NCBI GenBank assembly: GCA_020847075.1
Contig: JADLCS010000040.1
Coordinates: 1-36,736, forward strand
Direction of reading: 5' to 3'
Length of the DNA stretch: 36,736 bases
DNA from: Gammaproteobacteria bacterium
GTDB lineage: Bacteria; Pseudomonadota; Gammaproteobacteria; SZUA-140
Positions 1 through 8,304 of the stretch are shown here, piece after piece (the first letter of the stretch is position 1; every line of letters starts with the position of its first letter). Position numbers and translations under genes: made by a program. A model generated the notes under the pieces. That model did not search any database. It was not told where the DNA came from and was given only the letters and a program-made list of their open reading frames with translations.

Positions 1-1
1 A

Positions 2-1189
2 CTGCAGTTGAGGAAAAACGAGGAACACCGGCTGCGCGCCGGGCACCTGTGGGTGTACAGCAACGAGATCGACGTGGCGGTCACCCCGCTCACGGCCTTC
101 GAACCGGGCGAGACGGCCGTCCTGCGTGACTTCCGCGAGCGGCCGCTCGGCACCGTCTACGTCAACCCGCACTCCCTGATCTGCGCCCGGCTGCTCGACC
201 GCTCCCCCGACGCCGTGCCCGATGCCGCCTGGTTCGGCCGCCGCATCGCCACCGCGGCGGCCCTGCGCGCGCGCCTGTTCGAGCGGCCGTTCTACCGCCT
301 GGTCTACGGCGAGAGCGACGGCCTGCCGGGCCTAGTGATCGACCGTTACGACCGGGTCTTCGCGGTGCAACTGACCACCGCGGGCATGGAGCGCTGCAGA
401 GACGCCATCCTGGCCGCCCTGGACGAGGCGATGCGGCCGGCGGCGGTGGTGCTGCGCAACGACGCGCCGATCCGCGCCCTGGAGGGGCTGCCGCCCTACG
501 TCGAGGCGCTGCCCGCCGCGCCGGAGCGGGTGATGGCGGAGGAAAACGGCCTCCGCTTCGAACTCGAACCGCTTACCGGCCAGAAGACCGGCTGGTTCTA
601 CGATCACCGCATGAACCGCGCGCGCCTGCCCGCCTACGTGCGCGACCGGCGCGTGCTCGACGTCTTCAGCTACAGCGGGGCCTGGGGCGTACAGGCCGCG
701 GCCGCCGGCGCGCGCCGGGTGGTGTGCGTGGACGAATCGCGCCCCGCGCTCGACCTGCTGCTGCACAACGCGCGCCTGAACGGCGTCGCCGAGCGCGTCG
801 AGGCGCGCCACGGCGAGGCCTTCGCGACGCTGAAGGCGCTGCGCGAGGCGGGCGAGACCTTCGACGTGATCGTGCTCGACCCGCCCGCCTTCATCAAGCG
901 GCGCAAGGACAAGGCGGCCGGGGTGCGCGCCTACCAGCGCCTCAACCAGCTCGCCATGCAACTGCTCGACGCGGACGGGATCCTGATCTCGGCCTCCTGC
1001 TCCTTCCACCTCGCGGCGGACGAGCTGCGCGGCGCGCTGCAGCAGGCGGCGCAGCACGCCGGCCGCGAACTGCAGATCCTCGAGCAGGGCCACCAGGGCC
1101 CGGACCATCCTGTCCATCCCGCGATCCCGGAGACCGCGTATCTGAAGTGCTTCATCGCGCGCGTCCATCGCGGCGATGCCACGGCCTGA
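2..1189 (+). CDS. rlmI: 23S rRNA (cytosine-5-)-methyltransferase RlmI-like, 5' end cut by window
   Basis: SAM-dependent RNA methyltransferase of the RlmI/RlmK family, predicted to make m5C in 23S rRNA. An N-terminal PUA-like RNA-binding segment (the [13 protein letters not shown] stretch and about 70 residues after it) is followed by the Rossmann methyltransferase domain. That domain shows the SAM motif [11 protein letters not shown], the motif IV sequence DPPAF and a catalytic-type Cys in SCSFHL. The frame is already open at the first full codon (CTG CAG TTG), and family members begin a few residues further upstream, so the TTG at 8 is probably not the real start and the gene is taken as 5'-partial. 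The stop TGA lies 17 bases before lgt. Assignment to RlmI rather than a paralogue rests on domain order and motifs. Confidence 0.85.
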   Translation: MQLRKNEEHRLRAGHLWVYSNEIDVAVTPLTAFEPGETAVLRDFRERPLGTVYVNPHSLICARLLDRSPDAVPDAAWFGRRIATAAALRARLFERPFYRLVYGESDGLPGLVIDRYDRVFAVQLTTAGMERCRDAILAALDEAMRPAAVVLRNDAPIRALEGLPPYVEALPAAPERVMAEENGLRFELEPLTGQKTGWFYDHRMNRARLPAYVRDRRVLDVFSYSGAWGVQAAAAGARRVVCVDESRPALDLLLHNARLNGVAERVEARHGEAFATLKALREAGETFDVIVLDPPAFIKRRKDKAAGVRAYQRLNQLAMQLLDADGILISASCSFHLAADELRGALQQAAQHAGRELQILEQGHQGPDHPVHPAIPETAYLKCFIARVHRGDATA

Positions 1190-1190
1190 C

Positions 1191-1199
1191 TGTTATACT
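1191..1199 (+). promoter_or_regulatory. Possible extended -10 promoter (TGTTATACT) for lgt
   Basis: TGTTATACT fits the extended -10 pattern TGnTATAAT with one mismatch. It lies between the rlmI stop and the lgt GTG at 1207. No -35 match is visible 17 bases upstream. The start codon would fall about 7 bases after the -10, so a transcript from here would be nearly leaderless. Confidence 0.3.
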
Positions 1200-1206
1200 A
1201 GACCCC

Positions 1207-2013
1207 GTGCTGATCTACCCCGACATCGATCCCGTGGCGGTCCAACTGGGCCCGTTCAAGGTCCACTGGTACGGTCTGATGTATCTGATCGGTTTCGCCG
1301 CCGCCTGGTGGCTGGGCCGGCGCCGGCTGCGGCTGTTCCCCGGTCTGAGCCCGCAGGACCTCTCCGACCTCATCTTCTATGCCGCGCTCGGCGTGATCCT
1401 GGGCGGACGCCTCGGCTACATCCTGTTCTACGACTTCTCCGCCTATCTAGCCGAACCGCTGAATATCCTCAAGATCTGGCAGGGCGGCATGTCCTTCCAC
1501 GGCGGCTTGCTCGGCGTGATCGCCGCGATGGCGCTGTTCGCGCGCCGGCGCGGGCGGCGCTTCTTCGAGATCGCGGATTTCACCGCGCCTCTGATCCCGA
1601 TCGGCCTCGGCGCCGGCCGCCTCGGCAACTTCATCAACGGCGAGCTGTGGGGCCGCGTGAGCGACCTGCCGTGGGCCATGGTGTTCCCCGACCCGCGCGC
1701 CGGCGGCCTGCCGCGCCACCCCTCGCAGCTCTACGAGATGCTGCTGGAAGGCGTGCTGCTGTTTGTCGTCCTGTGGCTGTACGCGCGCAAACCGCGCCCG
1801 CCGATGGCGGTGTCCGCCCTGTTCCTGCTCGGCTACGGCGCGTTCCGCTTCCTGGTCGAGTTCGCGCGCACGCCGGACGAACAGCTCGGTTTCATCGCCG
1901 CCGGCTGGCTCACCATGGGCCAGTTGCTCTGTCTGCCGATGCTCGCGACCGGCGCCGTGCTGTGGTGGCTGGCGCACCGCAACGATTCCACGCGCGAGGC
2001 GACCCTGCGGTGA
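1207..2013 (+). CDS. lgt: Prolipoprotein diacylglyceryl transferase
   Basis: Inner-membrane enzyme that moves a diacylglyceryl group from phosphatidylglycerol to the lipobox cysteine of prolipoproteins, the first step of lipoprotein maturation. The 268-residue product has several hydrophobic segments. It carries the Lgt signature around [15 protein letters not shown], the HGGL motif near residue 98 and the early [10 protein letters not shown] segment, all typical of the family. The start is taken as GTG at 1207 because homology begins just after it ([10 protein letters not shown]). There is no Shine-Dalgarno upstream, only a -10-like element. The gene ends in a 4-base overlap with thyA (GTGA), so the two are probably translationally coupled. 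Confidence 0.95.
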   Translation: MLIYPDIDPVAVQLGPFKVHWYGLMYLIGFAAAWWLGRRRLRLFPGLSPQDLSDLIFYAALGVILGGRLGYILFYDFSAYLAEPLNILKIWQGGMSFHGGLLGVIAAMALFARRRGRRFFEIADFTAPLIPIGLGAGRLGNFINGELWGRVSDLPWAMVFPDPRAGGLPRHPSQLYEMLLEGVLLFVVLWLYARKPRPPMAVSALFLLGYGAFRFLVEFARTPDEQLGFIAAGWLTMGQLLCLPMLATGAVLWWLAHRNDSTREATLR

Positions 2014-2804
2014 AACAGTATCTCGATCTGCTGCGCCACGTGCGCGATCACGGCGCGCGCAAGGAAGACCGCACCGGTACCGGCACGCTGAGCGTGTTCG
2101 GCTACCAGATGCGCTTCGATCTCGCCGCCGGTTTTCCGCTGGTCACCACCAAGAAGCTGCACCTGAAGAGCATCATCCACGAGCTGCTGTGGTTCCTGCG
2201 CGGAGACACCAACGTGCGCTATCTGCGCGAACACGGGGTGACGATCTGGGACGAATGGGCGGACGCCGACGGCGAGCTCGGCCCGGTGTACGGCTATCAG
2301 TGGCGGAGCTGGCCGACGGCGGACGGACGACACATCGATCAGATCCGCGCGGTGATCGAGGCGATCCAGCGCACGCCCGATTCGCGCCGCCTGATCGTCA
2401 GCGCCTGGAACGTGGCCGACATCGACCGGATGAAGCTGCCGCCCTGCCACGCCTTTTTCCAGTTCTACGTCGCCGACGGCCGGCTCTCCTGCCAGCTCTA
2501 CCAGCGCAGCGCCGACATCTTTCTCGGCGTGCCGTTCAACATCGCCTCCTATGCCCTGCTCACACGCATGGTGGCGCAGGTGAGCGGCCTCGAGCCGGGC
2601 GAATTCATCCATACCCTGGGCGACGCGCACCTGTACCTCAACCACCTGGAGCAGGCCGAGACCCAGCTCGCGCGCACGCCCTACCCGGCGCCGGCCATGC
2701 AGCTCAATCCGGCGCGCCGCTCCCTGTTCGATTTCGTGTACGAGGACTTCACGCTCACCGGCTATCAGGCCCACGCGCACATCAAGGCGCCCGTGGCCGT
2801 CTGA
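2010..2804 (+). CDS. thyA: Thymidylate synthase
   Basis: Converts dUMP plus methylene-tetrahydrofolate to dTMP and dihydrofolate. The product is 264 residues, the same length as the E. coli enzyme. It shows the catalytic cysteine in [12 protein letters not shown], the phosphate-binding arginines in [12 protein letters not shown], and the conserved C-terminus ending in KAPVAV. The GTG start overlaps the lgt stop. The next gene, folA, starts two bases after the thyA stop. FolA recycles the dihydrofolate that ThyA produces, so the pair makes metabolic sense as an operon. Confidence 0.97.
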   Translation: MKQYLDLLRHVRDHGARKEDRTGTGTLSVFGYQMRFDLAAGFPLVTTKKLHLKSIIHELLWFLRGDTNVRYLREHGVTIWDEWADADGELGPVYGYQWRSWPTADGRHIDQIRAVIEAIQRTPDSRRLIVSAWNVADIDRMKLPPCHAFFQFYVADGRLSCQLYQRSADIFLGVPFNIASYALLTRMVAQVSGLEPGEFIHTLGDAHLYLNHLEQAETQLARTPYPAPAMQLNPARRSLFDFVYEDFTLTGYQAHAHIKAPVAV

Positions 2805-2806
2805 TC

Positions 2807-3322
2807 ATGATCGTCTCGCTGGTGGTGGCGATGGGGCGCAACCGCGTGATCGGGCGCGACAACGCGCTGCCCTGGCACCTGCCCGCCGACCTCCGGTATT
2901 TCCGCGCCGTGACCCTCGGCAAGCCGGTGGTGATGGGGCGCAGGACGCACGAATCCATCGGCCGCCCGCTGCCGGGGCGCGACAACATCGTCATCAGCCG
3001 CGATCCGGCCTACCGCGCGGAAGGCTGCGTCGTGCTGCCCTCGCTCGAAGCGGCGTACGAACACGGCCGCGCCAGCGCCGAGTTGATGGTGATCGGCGGC
3101 GCCTCCCTCTACCGGCAGGCGCTGGCGCGCGCGCAACGGATCTATCTGACGGAGATCGGGGCGGAATTCGAGGGCGATACCTTCTTCCCGGCGCTGGAGG
3201 CCGCCGACTGGCGCGAGGCCGCGCGCGACGATCGCCCCGCCGACGGGAAAAACCCCTACCCGCACAGCTTCGTCGTGCTCGAGCGGAAAACGGCGGGCGC
3301 CGGCGGCGGGCCGGATCAGTAG
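2807..3322 (+). CDS. folA: Dihydrofolate reductase
   Basis: NADPH-dependent reduction of dihydrofolate to tetrahydrofolate. The 171-residue product has the substrate-site motif LPWHLPADL with the catalytic acidic residue, the NADPH-binding VVMGRRTHESIGRPLPGR stretch and VIGGASLY. All match class I DHFR. It starts two bases after thyA without its own clear ribosome site, suggesting coupling. The C-terminus carries a short Gly/Ala-rich tail (TAGAGGGPDQ) beyond the usual family end. The last 7 bases overlap the 3' end of the convergent zapG. Confidence 0.96.
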   Translation: MIVSLVVAMGRNRVIGRDNALPWHLPADLRYFRAVTLGKPVVMGRRTHESIGRPLPGRDNIVISRDPAYRAEGCVVLPSLEAAYEHGRASAELMVIGGASLYRQALARAQRIYLTEIGAEFEGDTFFPALEAADWREAARDDRPADGKNPYPHSFVVLERKTAGAGGGPDQ

Positions 3323-3798
3323 CGCGGGTCTTCCTTCACGTAGTCGCTGGCCTCGTCCTCGGAGGAGGATTCCCGGTACCAGCCCCGGGTATGCCGGGAC
3401 GGCACCGAACGCGACGAGGCCATCGGCTCCCCGGGCAAGGGCAGGGCCGGCACGGGCAGCGGCAGCGTACCCTGCGCCGGGGCGGATTCGCCCGCGCCGC
3501 CCTCGTTCAGGCTGATGGCCTTGAGGCTGGGTTCGCGACCGTTGCACAGCGCCTGCGCGTCCTGCGTCAGTTGCCGATGGAGGGCGGCGTAGTTCGCGGA
3601 CATCGCGTTGACCAGGTCGGCGGTGGAAGCAAAGTGGGTGACGACCCGGTCGCGGTAACTCACCAGTTCGTCGCGCGTATCCTTGAGCTCGCGGTCGACC
3701 TTGCGGGACTGACGCGCGGGGCCGCCGTTCCAGCCGAGCAGGAAACCGCCCGCCAGCCCCAGCAGCAGGCCCAGGATCAACCACGCCCATGCGTTCAC
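3316..3798 (-). CDS. zapG: ZapG/YhcB-type membrane-anchored division protein (DUF1043)
   Basis: A 160-residue single-pass membrane protein. Residues about 4-21 form one transmembrane helix (WAWLILGLLLGLAGGFLLG). A charged helical, probably coiled-coil segment follows (about 25-75), then a low-complexity Pro/Ser tail ending in KEDPRY. This matches the DUF1043/YhcB family (ZapG), which in enteric bacteria acts at the interface of cell division and envelope synthesis. The start is GTG at 3798, supported by a GGAGG about 10 bases upstream on this strand. It is convergent with folA with a 7-base overlap. Function is inferred by family, and the name is moderately certain. Confidence 0.75.
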   Translation of the reverse strand: MNAWAWLILGLLLGLAGGFLLGWNGGPARQSRKVDRELKDTRDELVSYRDRVVTHFASTADLVNAMSANYAALHRQLTQDAQALCNGREPSLKAISLNEGGAGESAPAQGTLPLPVPALPLPGEPMASSRSVPSRHTRGWYRESSSEDEASDYVKEDPRY

Positions 3799-3982
3799 GT
3801 CTCGCCCCCTCCGGCAGATTCCCGCGTACTGCGATTCCTGCGGCTAGCTTAGGCCGCGCCCGATACGGGGTCAAGCGCGCGCATGTGACAAATTCCCCAT
3901 AATGACGCGGACTTGTCGATTCGCGCGGACTTTTCTCGCGACGGAAAGCCTGTTACTTTTAGCCGCACACCCAGGAGGCCGC

Positions 3983-4732
3983 ATGGACGGCGATCGTCGT
4001 CTGCACATCCACCCCGATCCCGTCGCGCTGGCGCACGCGGCGGCGGCGCGTTTCGCCGCGCTGGCGCGCGCGGCCCAGGCGGATCATCGCGGCTTTCACG
4101 TCGCGCTCGCGGGCGGATCGACGCCCAGGCAGCTCTATCGCGCGCTCGCCACCGAATTCCGCGACCGCATCGACTGGGGCGCGACCCACGTCTATTTCGG
4201 CGACGAACGCTGCGTCCCGCCCGGGCACCCCGACAGCAACTTCGGCATGGCCGACGAGGCGCTGCTGAGCCACGTGGCGCTGCCGCCGGCGCAGATCCAT
4301 CGCATCGAGGCCGAAGACCCCGATCCCCGGGCCGCCGCGCGGCACTATGCGGATCTCCTCCATCGCCATCTGCCGCGCGCGCACGGCGAGGCGACCGGGC
4401 GCTTCGACCTGGTGCTGCTCGGCCTCGGGCCGGACGGGCATATCGCCTCGCTGTTCCCGGACACCGCCATCCTCGACGAGCGCCGCGCCTGGGCGGCCGC
4501 GGTCCATGTGGACAAGTTACAGGCCTGGCGCATCAGCCTGACCTATCCCGTCCTCGACGCCGCCCGCCACCTCGCGCTGCTGGTCGCCGGCGAGGGCAAG
4601 GCGGAGATCGTCCGGGACGTGCTCGGCGAAACGGGGCCGGCCGCCCGCCATCCGGCCGCGCGGCTGCGCCCCCGCGGCGAACTCGAGTGGTTCCTCGACC
4701 GCGCCGCCGCGCGCCTGCTGCCGGGCGTCTGA
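3983..4732 (+). CDS. pgl: 6-phosphogluconolactonase (DevB type)
   Basis: Hydrolyses 6-phosphogluconolactone to 6-phosphogluconate in the oxidative pentose-phosphate or Entner-Doudoroff route. The 249-residue product shows the SugarP-isomerase-like fold motifs of DevB Pgl: LAGGSTPRQLY near the N-terminus, VYFGDERCVPP, DSNFGMA, and LGLGPDGHIASLFP. The frame is open further upstream (from 3902), but ATG 3983 is chosen because AGGAGG lies 5 bases before it and homology starts just after. One base separates it from glk, so the two form an operon. The 184-base spacer between this gene and divergent zapG should hold promoters, but I saw no convincing match. Confidence 0.93.
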   Translation: MDGDRRLHIHPDPVALAHAAAARFAALARAAQADHRGFHVALAGGSTPRQLYRALATEFRDRIDWGATHVYFGDERCVPPGHPDSNFGMADEALLSHVALPPAQIHRIEAEDPDPRAAARHYADLLHRHLPRAHGEATGRFDLVLLGLGPDGHIASLFPDTAILDERRAWAAAVHVDKLQAWRISLTYPVLDAARHLALLVAGEGKAEIVRDVLGETGPAARHPAARLRPRGELEWFLDRAAARLLPGV

Positions 4733-4733
4733 C

Positions 4734-5738
4734 ATGAGCCTGCTGGCGGCCGATGTCGGCGGGACCAAGACGCTGCTCGCGCTGGCGGAAGACGGCGACG
4801 ACGGGATACGCCTGACCCGAGAGCGGCGTTACGACAGCCGCGCCTATCCCGGCTTCGAGGCCATGCTGACGGATTTCCTCGCCGGCCTGGGGCCCGCCCG
4901 GCGCGACATCGAGCGCGCGTGTTTCGCCGTCGCCGGTCCGGTGATCACGGCCGAGGACAGCGAGATGGCGCGCGTCACCAACCTGGGCTGGCGCCTCGAC
5001 AACCGCCGCCTCGCCGCCGAGCTCGCGCTGCCCGCGGTGCGTCTGATCAACGACTTCCAGGCCGTGGGCCACGCCATCGAACTACTCGAGGAGAACGATC
5101 TCGTCGTGCTGCAGCCGGGCCGGCCGCGCGCCGCGGGACCCCGCACCGTGCTGGGCGCCGGCACCGGGCTGGGCACGGCGCTGCTCGCCTGGGACGGCGC
5201 GCACTACCGGGTGCAGCCCACCGAGGGTGGTCACGTCGATTTCGCGCCCAACGGCGCGTTGCAGCTCGATCTGCTCGCCTGGCTGGCGCAACGCCACGGC
5301 CATGTCTCGATCGAGCGCCTCCTGTCCGGGCCGGGGCTGGCGGCGATCCACGACTATCTGTGCACGCGCTGGCCGGAGCGGGTCGACGCGGACCTCGCGC
5401 GGCGCATGCAGACACAGGACGCCGCCGCCGCGGTGACCGAGCACGCGCTGACCCACAGCGAAACGCTCGCGGGCGAGGCGTTGGCGCTGTTCGTCGCCAT
5501 CTACGGCGCGCACGCCGGCAATCTCGCCCTGCTCACCCTGCCCTACGGCGGTCTCTATATCGCCGGCGGCATCGCGCCGCGCATCCTGCCGCGCCTGGCC
5601 GACGGCCGCTTCATGGCGGCCTTCAACGCCAAGGGCCGCATGGCGCATCTGACGGCGGAGATCCCGGTCGCAGTGGTGATCAATCCCCGCATCGGGTTGC
5701 TCGGCGCGGCGAGCTTCGCCGCGCGCGCCTCCGCCTGA
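4734..5738 (+). CDS. glk: Glucokinase (ROK-independent, Glk family)
   Basis: ATP-dependent phosphorylation of glucose to glucose-6-phosphate. The 334-residue product begins with the phosphate-1 motif LAADVGGTKTLLAL. It has the sugar-binding segment NDFQAVGHAIELL, then LGAGTGLGTALL, the TEGGHVDFAP motif and the adenosine-site YIAGGIAPR. All are characteristic of bacterial Glk. It begins one base after pgl and lacks a strong ribosome site, so coupling is likely. A short inverted repeat (TGATCC, 10-base loop, GGATCA, 5736-5757) contains the stop codons of both glk and the convergent small gene. Confidence 0.94.
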   Translation: MSLLAADVGGTKTLLALAEDGDDGIRLTRERRYDSRAYPGFEAMLTDFLAGLGPARRDIERACFAVAGPVITAEDSEMARVTNLGWRLDNRRLAAELALPAVRLINDFQAVGHAIELLEENDLVVLQPGRPRAAGPRTVLGAGTGLGTALLAWDGAHYRVQPTEGGHVDFAPNGALQLDLLAWLAQRHGHVSIERLLSGPGLAAIHDYLCTRWPERVDADLARRMQTQDAAAAVTEHALTHSETLAGEALALFVAIYGAHAGNLALLTLPYGGLYIAGGIAPRILPRLADGRFMAAFNAKGRMAHLTAEIPVAVVINPRIGLLGAASFAARASA

Positions 5739-5754
5739 TCCCGCACACCGCGGA

Positions 5755-6123
5755 TCAGTGCGCCTCCGCCCGCGTCCTGTCGAGCGCCTCGGCCGCGGCG
5801 CGCTCGATCGCGTCCAGGGCGGGCCCCATGAGCAGTCCGGCATGGATATGGTAGAGGCGCTGCTCGCAGCACACGTCCTCGTGCAGCCCCCGGCCCGTGA
5901 CGCGGAATCCGGTCCAGGCGATCAGGGGCAGATGATCGAACCGGCTGTCGACGCAGATCCAGACCTCGCGCTCGAGGATGCATTCGAGCAGGCGCAGGCC
6001 GGGCACCGGCAGGCGCAGCGGCTCACCCATGCGCAACTGGGCCAGACGCACGGTATTGAAACAGCCCGCCGGCAGGGCGCGCGGCAGGATGCGCAGGGGC
6101 GTGAACTCATCGATCAGGGACAT
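5755..6123 (-). CDS. Small protein of unknown function downstream of purC
   Basis: I do not recognise a named family. The 122-residue product has no signal peptide or membrane segment. It reads like a compact soluble domain: alternating hydrophobic strands (LLECILEREVWICVD, LPLIAWTGFRV), a Cys pair in EDVCCEQRLYHIHAG, and a C-terminal amphipathic helix rich in Ala/Arg/Glu. It lies 30 bases downstream of purC on the same strand, so it is probably the last gene of the cbb-fba-purC operon. GGAGG lies 13 bases before the ATG at 6123, somewhat far. Codon usage resembles its neighbours, so it is very likely a real gene. Confidence 0.7.
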   Translation of the reverse strand: MSLIDEFTPLRILPRALPAGCFNTVRLAQLRMGEPLRLPVPGLRLLECILEREVWICVDSRFDHLPLIAWTGFRVTGRGLHEDVCCEQRLYHIHAGLLMGPALDAIERAAAEALDRTRAEAH

Positions 6124-6153
6124 CGGTAGGCGCCGTCCTCCGCGTGTCCGCCC

Positions 6154-7038
6154 TTATGGCACGAGGCGCTCCAGTGCCTCGCGGTATTTCCGCGCCGTCT
6201 CCGCCACGACCTCGTCCGGCAGGGCGGGCGCCGGCGGCCGCTTGTCCCAGCCGATCCGCTCGAGATAATCGCGCACGTACTGCTTGTCGAAACTGGCGGG
6301 GACCCGCCCCGGGGCGTAACCGTCCGCCGGCCAGAAGCGCGACGAGTCCGGCGTGAACACCTCGTCGATCAGGACCAGCGCCCCGCTCCGGTCCAGGGCG
6401 AACTCGCACTTGGTGTCGGCGATGATGATGCCGCGGGTCAGCGCGTATCGCGCGGCCTGCCGGTACAGGCGCAGGCTGAGCTCCCGCACCCGCTCCATCG
6501 TGTCGCGTCCGACGGCCCTCGACGCCTGTTCGAAATCGATGTTCTCGTCATGGGCGCCCGCCGCCGCCTTGGTGGACGGCGTGAATATCGGTTGTTCCAG
6601 CCGTTCCGCCTCGCGCAGCCCGTCCGGCAGCCGGATACCGCAGACCTCGCCGCCGCGGCGGTAGTCGCGCCAGCCGGACCCGACCAGATAGCCGCGCACG
6701 ATGGCCTCGATGGGCAGGGGCGCGAGCCGGCGCACGACCAGCGACCGGCCGGCGAGCTGATCGCGCTCGCGCGCCGTGCCGACCAGGGCGAGCGGATCCT
6801 CGTCCGTCAGGTGGTGCGCCGTGATGCCGCCCAGGTAACCGAACCAGAAACGCGAAAGCGCGGTCAGCACCCGGCCCTTGTCCGGGATGGGCGTCGGTGA
6901 TACCACGTCGAAGGCGGACAGCCGGTCGGTCGCCACGATCAGCAGACGCTCCGCGTCGATCTCGTAGACATCGCGCACCTTGCCGCGATTCAGCAGGCGC
7001 AGCCCGGAGAGTTCGGAGGTCAGCAGGGGGCCCATCAT
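6154..7038 (-). CDS. purC: SAICAR synthetase (phosphoribosylaminoimidazole-succinocarboxamide synthase)
   Basis: Joins CAIR and aspartate with ATP in purine synthesis. The 294-residue product has the N-terminal ATP-binding motif NRGKVRDVYEID, the substrate motif ATDRLSAFDVV, EAIVRGYLVGSGWRDY, DTKCEFALD and VLIDEVFTPDSSRFWP. These are diagnostic for the longer PurC subfamily found in many proteobacteria and yeast. The start ATG at 7038 overlaps the aldolase stop (ATGA). A second ATG follows at once. The frame runs open far upstream inside the aldolase gene, but only as a shadow. Being coupled to a Calvin-type aldolase gene is unusual for a purine gene. Confidence 0.96.
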   Translation of the reverse strand: MMGPLLTSELSGLRLLNRGKVRDVYEIDAERLLIVATDRLSAFDVVSPTPIPDKGRVLTALSRFWFGYLGGITAHHLTDEDPLALVGTARERDQLAGRSLVVRRLAPLPIEAIVRGYLVGSGWRDYRRGGEVCGIRLPDGLREAERLEQPIFTPSTKAAAGAHDENIDFEQASRAVGRDTMERVRELSLRLYRQAARYALTRGIIIADTKCEFALDRSGALVLIDEVFTPDSSRFWPADGYAPGRVPASFDKQYVRDYLERIGWDKRPPAPALPDEVVAETARKYREALERLVP

Positions 7039-8270
7039 ATCGACCCGCCCCGCCGTCGTGCGGCCGCCACTTCGCGCGGCGGCGCGGCGTCCCCCGACGC
7101 CGTTTCCAGATAATCGATGCTGATGCGTCCCGGCGCCGCGGAAGGACGAAACCGGGTCTCGGCGAAGGCGACGTGATCGGGATGGTCGCGGTAGCTGTCG
7201 ACCACATCGGGATGGGCGAAACGCACCAGCCAGCAGTAACGGTACTTGGCCCCGTCCTTCAGCGCGCGGCCCGCGTACACCCGGCGCACGCCGGGGATGG
7301 CGCCCAGCACGCGCCGCCCCTCGGCCATCATCTCCTCCACCCGCGCCGCGTCCTCGGTGCTGTTGTAGAGGATGAGGTGTTCCACCTCGTTCCACGGCGC
7401 CGCCTCGGCGAGGACTTCCCCGGCGCGGCCGGCCGCGCCCCACACCGACAGGCAGCGTTCGACCTCTTTGCCGATCGCCTCGACGACGCCCTGCCCCAGC
7501 GCGACGACCCCGCCGGTGCGCTTCACCAGACAGTTGCTGCGCAGGCGCCGCGCCGCGATCTGGGACAGACCGCTGTAATAATTGATCCTGGCCACGCCGC
7601 GGTCGATCAGGCACTCGTACTGCGCATCGCTCAGTCCGCTGCCGCCGTGGATCACCAGCGGTATGCCGACGGCCTTGTTGATGCGGGTCAGGCGCTCCAG
7701 ATCCAGATCGTAGCGATCCGAACGCATGCCGTGCCCGGTGCCGATCGAGACGGCGAGGAAATCCACCTTGGTCTGCCGCACATATTGCCGCGCCTCGTCG
7801 GGCCAGGTATATACGCCCCGCTCCCCCGCGGCCAGGGCGTCCTCGGCGTAGTCCGCGACGATCCCCAGCTCGCCCTCGACCGCGATCCCGCAGCCATGCG
7901 CGGTCTGCACCACGGAGCGCGTGAGCTCGACGTTGCGCTCGAACGGCAGGCGCGAGCCGTCGATCATCACGCCGTTGCAACCGTGGCGGATACCGTAGAC
8001 GACGCAGTCCAGATCGGGGGCGTGATCCAGATTCAGGGCGACCGGCACGGGGCTGCGTCGCGCCCCCGCGAGCGCGGCGGCGACGAGCAGTTCGAAGTCG
8101 TAGTCCCCGAACTGGGGAACGACGAAATTGAGGATGACCGGGGCGCGGGACGCTTCCGCCCCCCGCAGGACGCCCTGCAGGAAATCCAGGCTGACGATAT
8201 CGAAGGCGCCGACCGCGTAATGCTGCCGGTACGCATGGTAGAGCAGGTCACGCATATTCACCAGGGCCAT
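7035..8270 (-). CDS. fba: Class II ketose-bisphosphate aldolase fused to a C-terminal Dabb domain
   Basis: Residues 1-290 form a class II (zinc) aldolase. They show the catalytic Asp82 and metal His83 in NLDHAPD, MIDGSRLPFE, Glu134 in VEGELG, His180 in IGTGHG and His208 in VIHGGSGLS. The phosphate-binding loop that usually reads KINIDTD is INYYSGL at 229-235, so substrate preference may differ from fructose-1,6-bisphosphate. Residues about 295-390 (from VEHLILYNS, through PGVRRVYAG, to HPDHVAFAE and ISIDYLE) match the Dabb (stress-responsive alpha/beta barrel) fold. The product has 411 residues, against about 340-360 for standalone enzymes. GGAG lies 8 bases before the ATG. It sits 34 bases after cbbX and is likely co-transcribed with the RuBisCO genes, supporting a Calvin-cycle role. 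Confidence 0.83.
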   Translation of the reverse strand: MALVNMRDLLYHAYRQHYAVGAFDIVSLDFLQGVLRGAEASRAPVILNFVVPQFGDYDFELLVAAALAGARRSPVPVALNLDHAPDLDCVVYGIRHGCNGVMIDGSRLPFERNVELTRSVVQTAHGCGIAVEGELGIVADYAEDALAAGERGVYTWPDEARQYVRQTKVDFLAVSIGTGHGMRSDRYDLDLERLTRINKAVGIPLVIHGGSGLSDAQYECLIDRGVARINYYSGLSQIAARRLRSNCLVKRTGGVVALGQGVVEAIGKEVERCLSVWGAAGRAGEVLAEAAPWNEVEHLILYNSTEDAARVEEMMAEGRRVLGAIPGVRRVYAGRALKDGAKYRYCWLVRFAHPDVVDSYRDHPDHVAFAETRFRPSAAPGRISIDYLETASGDAAPPREVAAARRRGGSI

Positions 8271-8304
8271 ATGCCGTGCTCCATGAGTCTGTCGTGGCCG
8301 CGGC

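Noticed and set aside
7039-7980. Upstream extension of the purC frame to a 608-residue protein
   Set aside because: The extension lies inside the aldolase gene in another frame. PurC homology begins at the ATG at 7038, which overlaps the aldolase stop.
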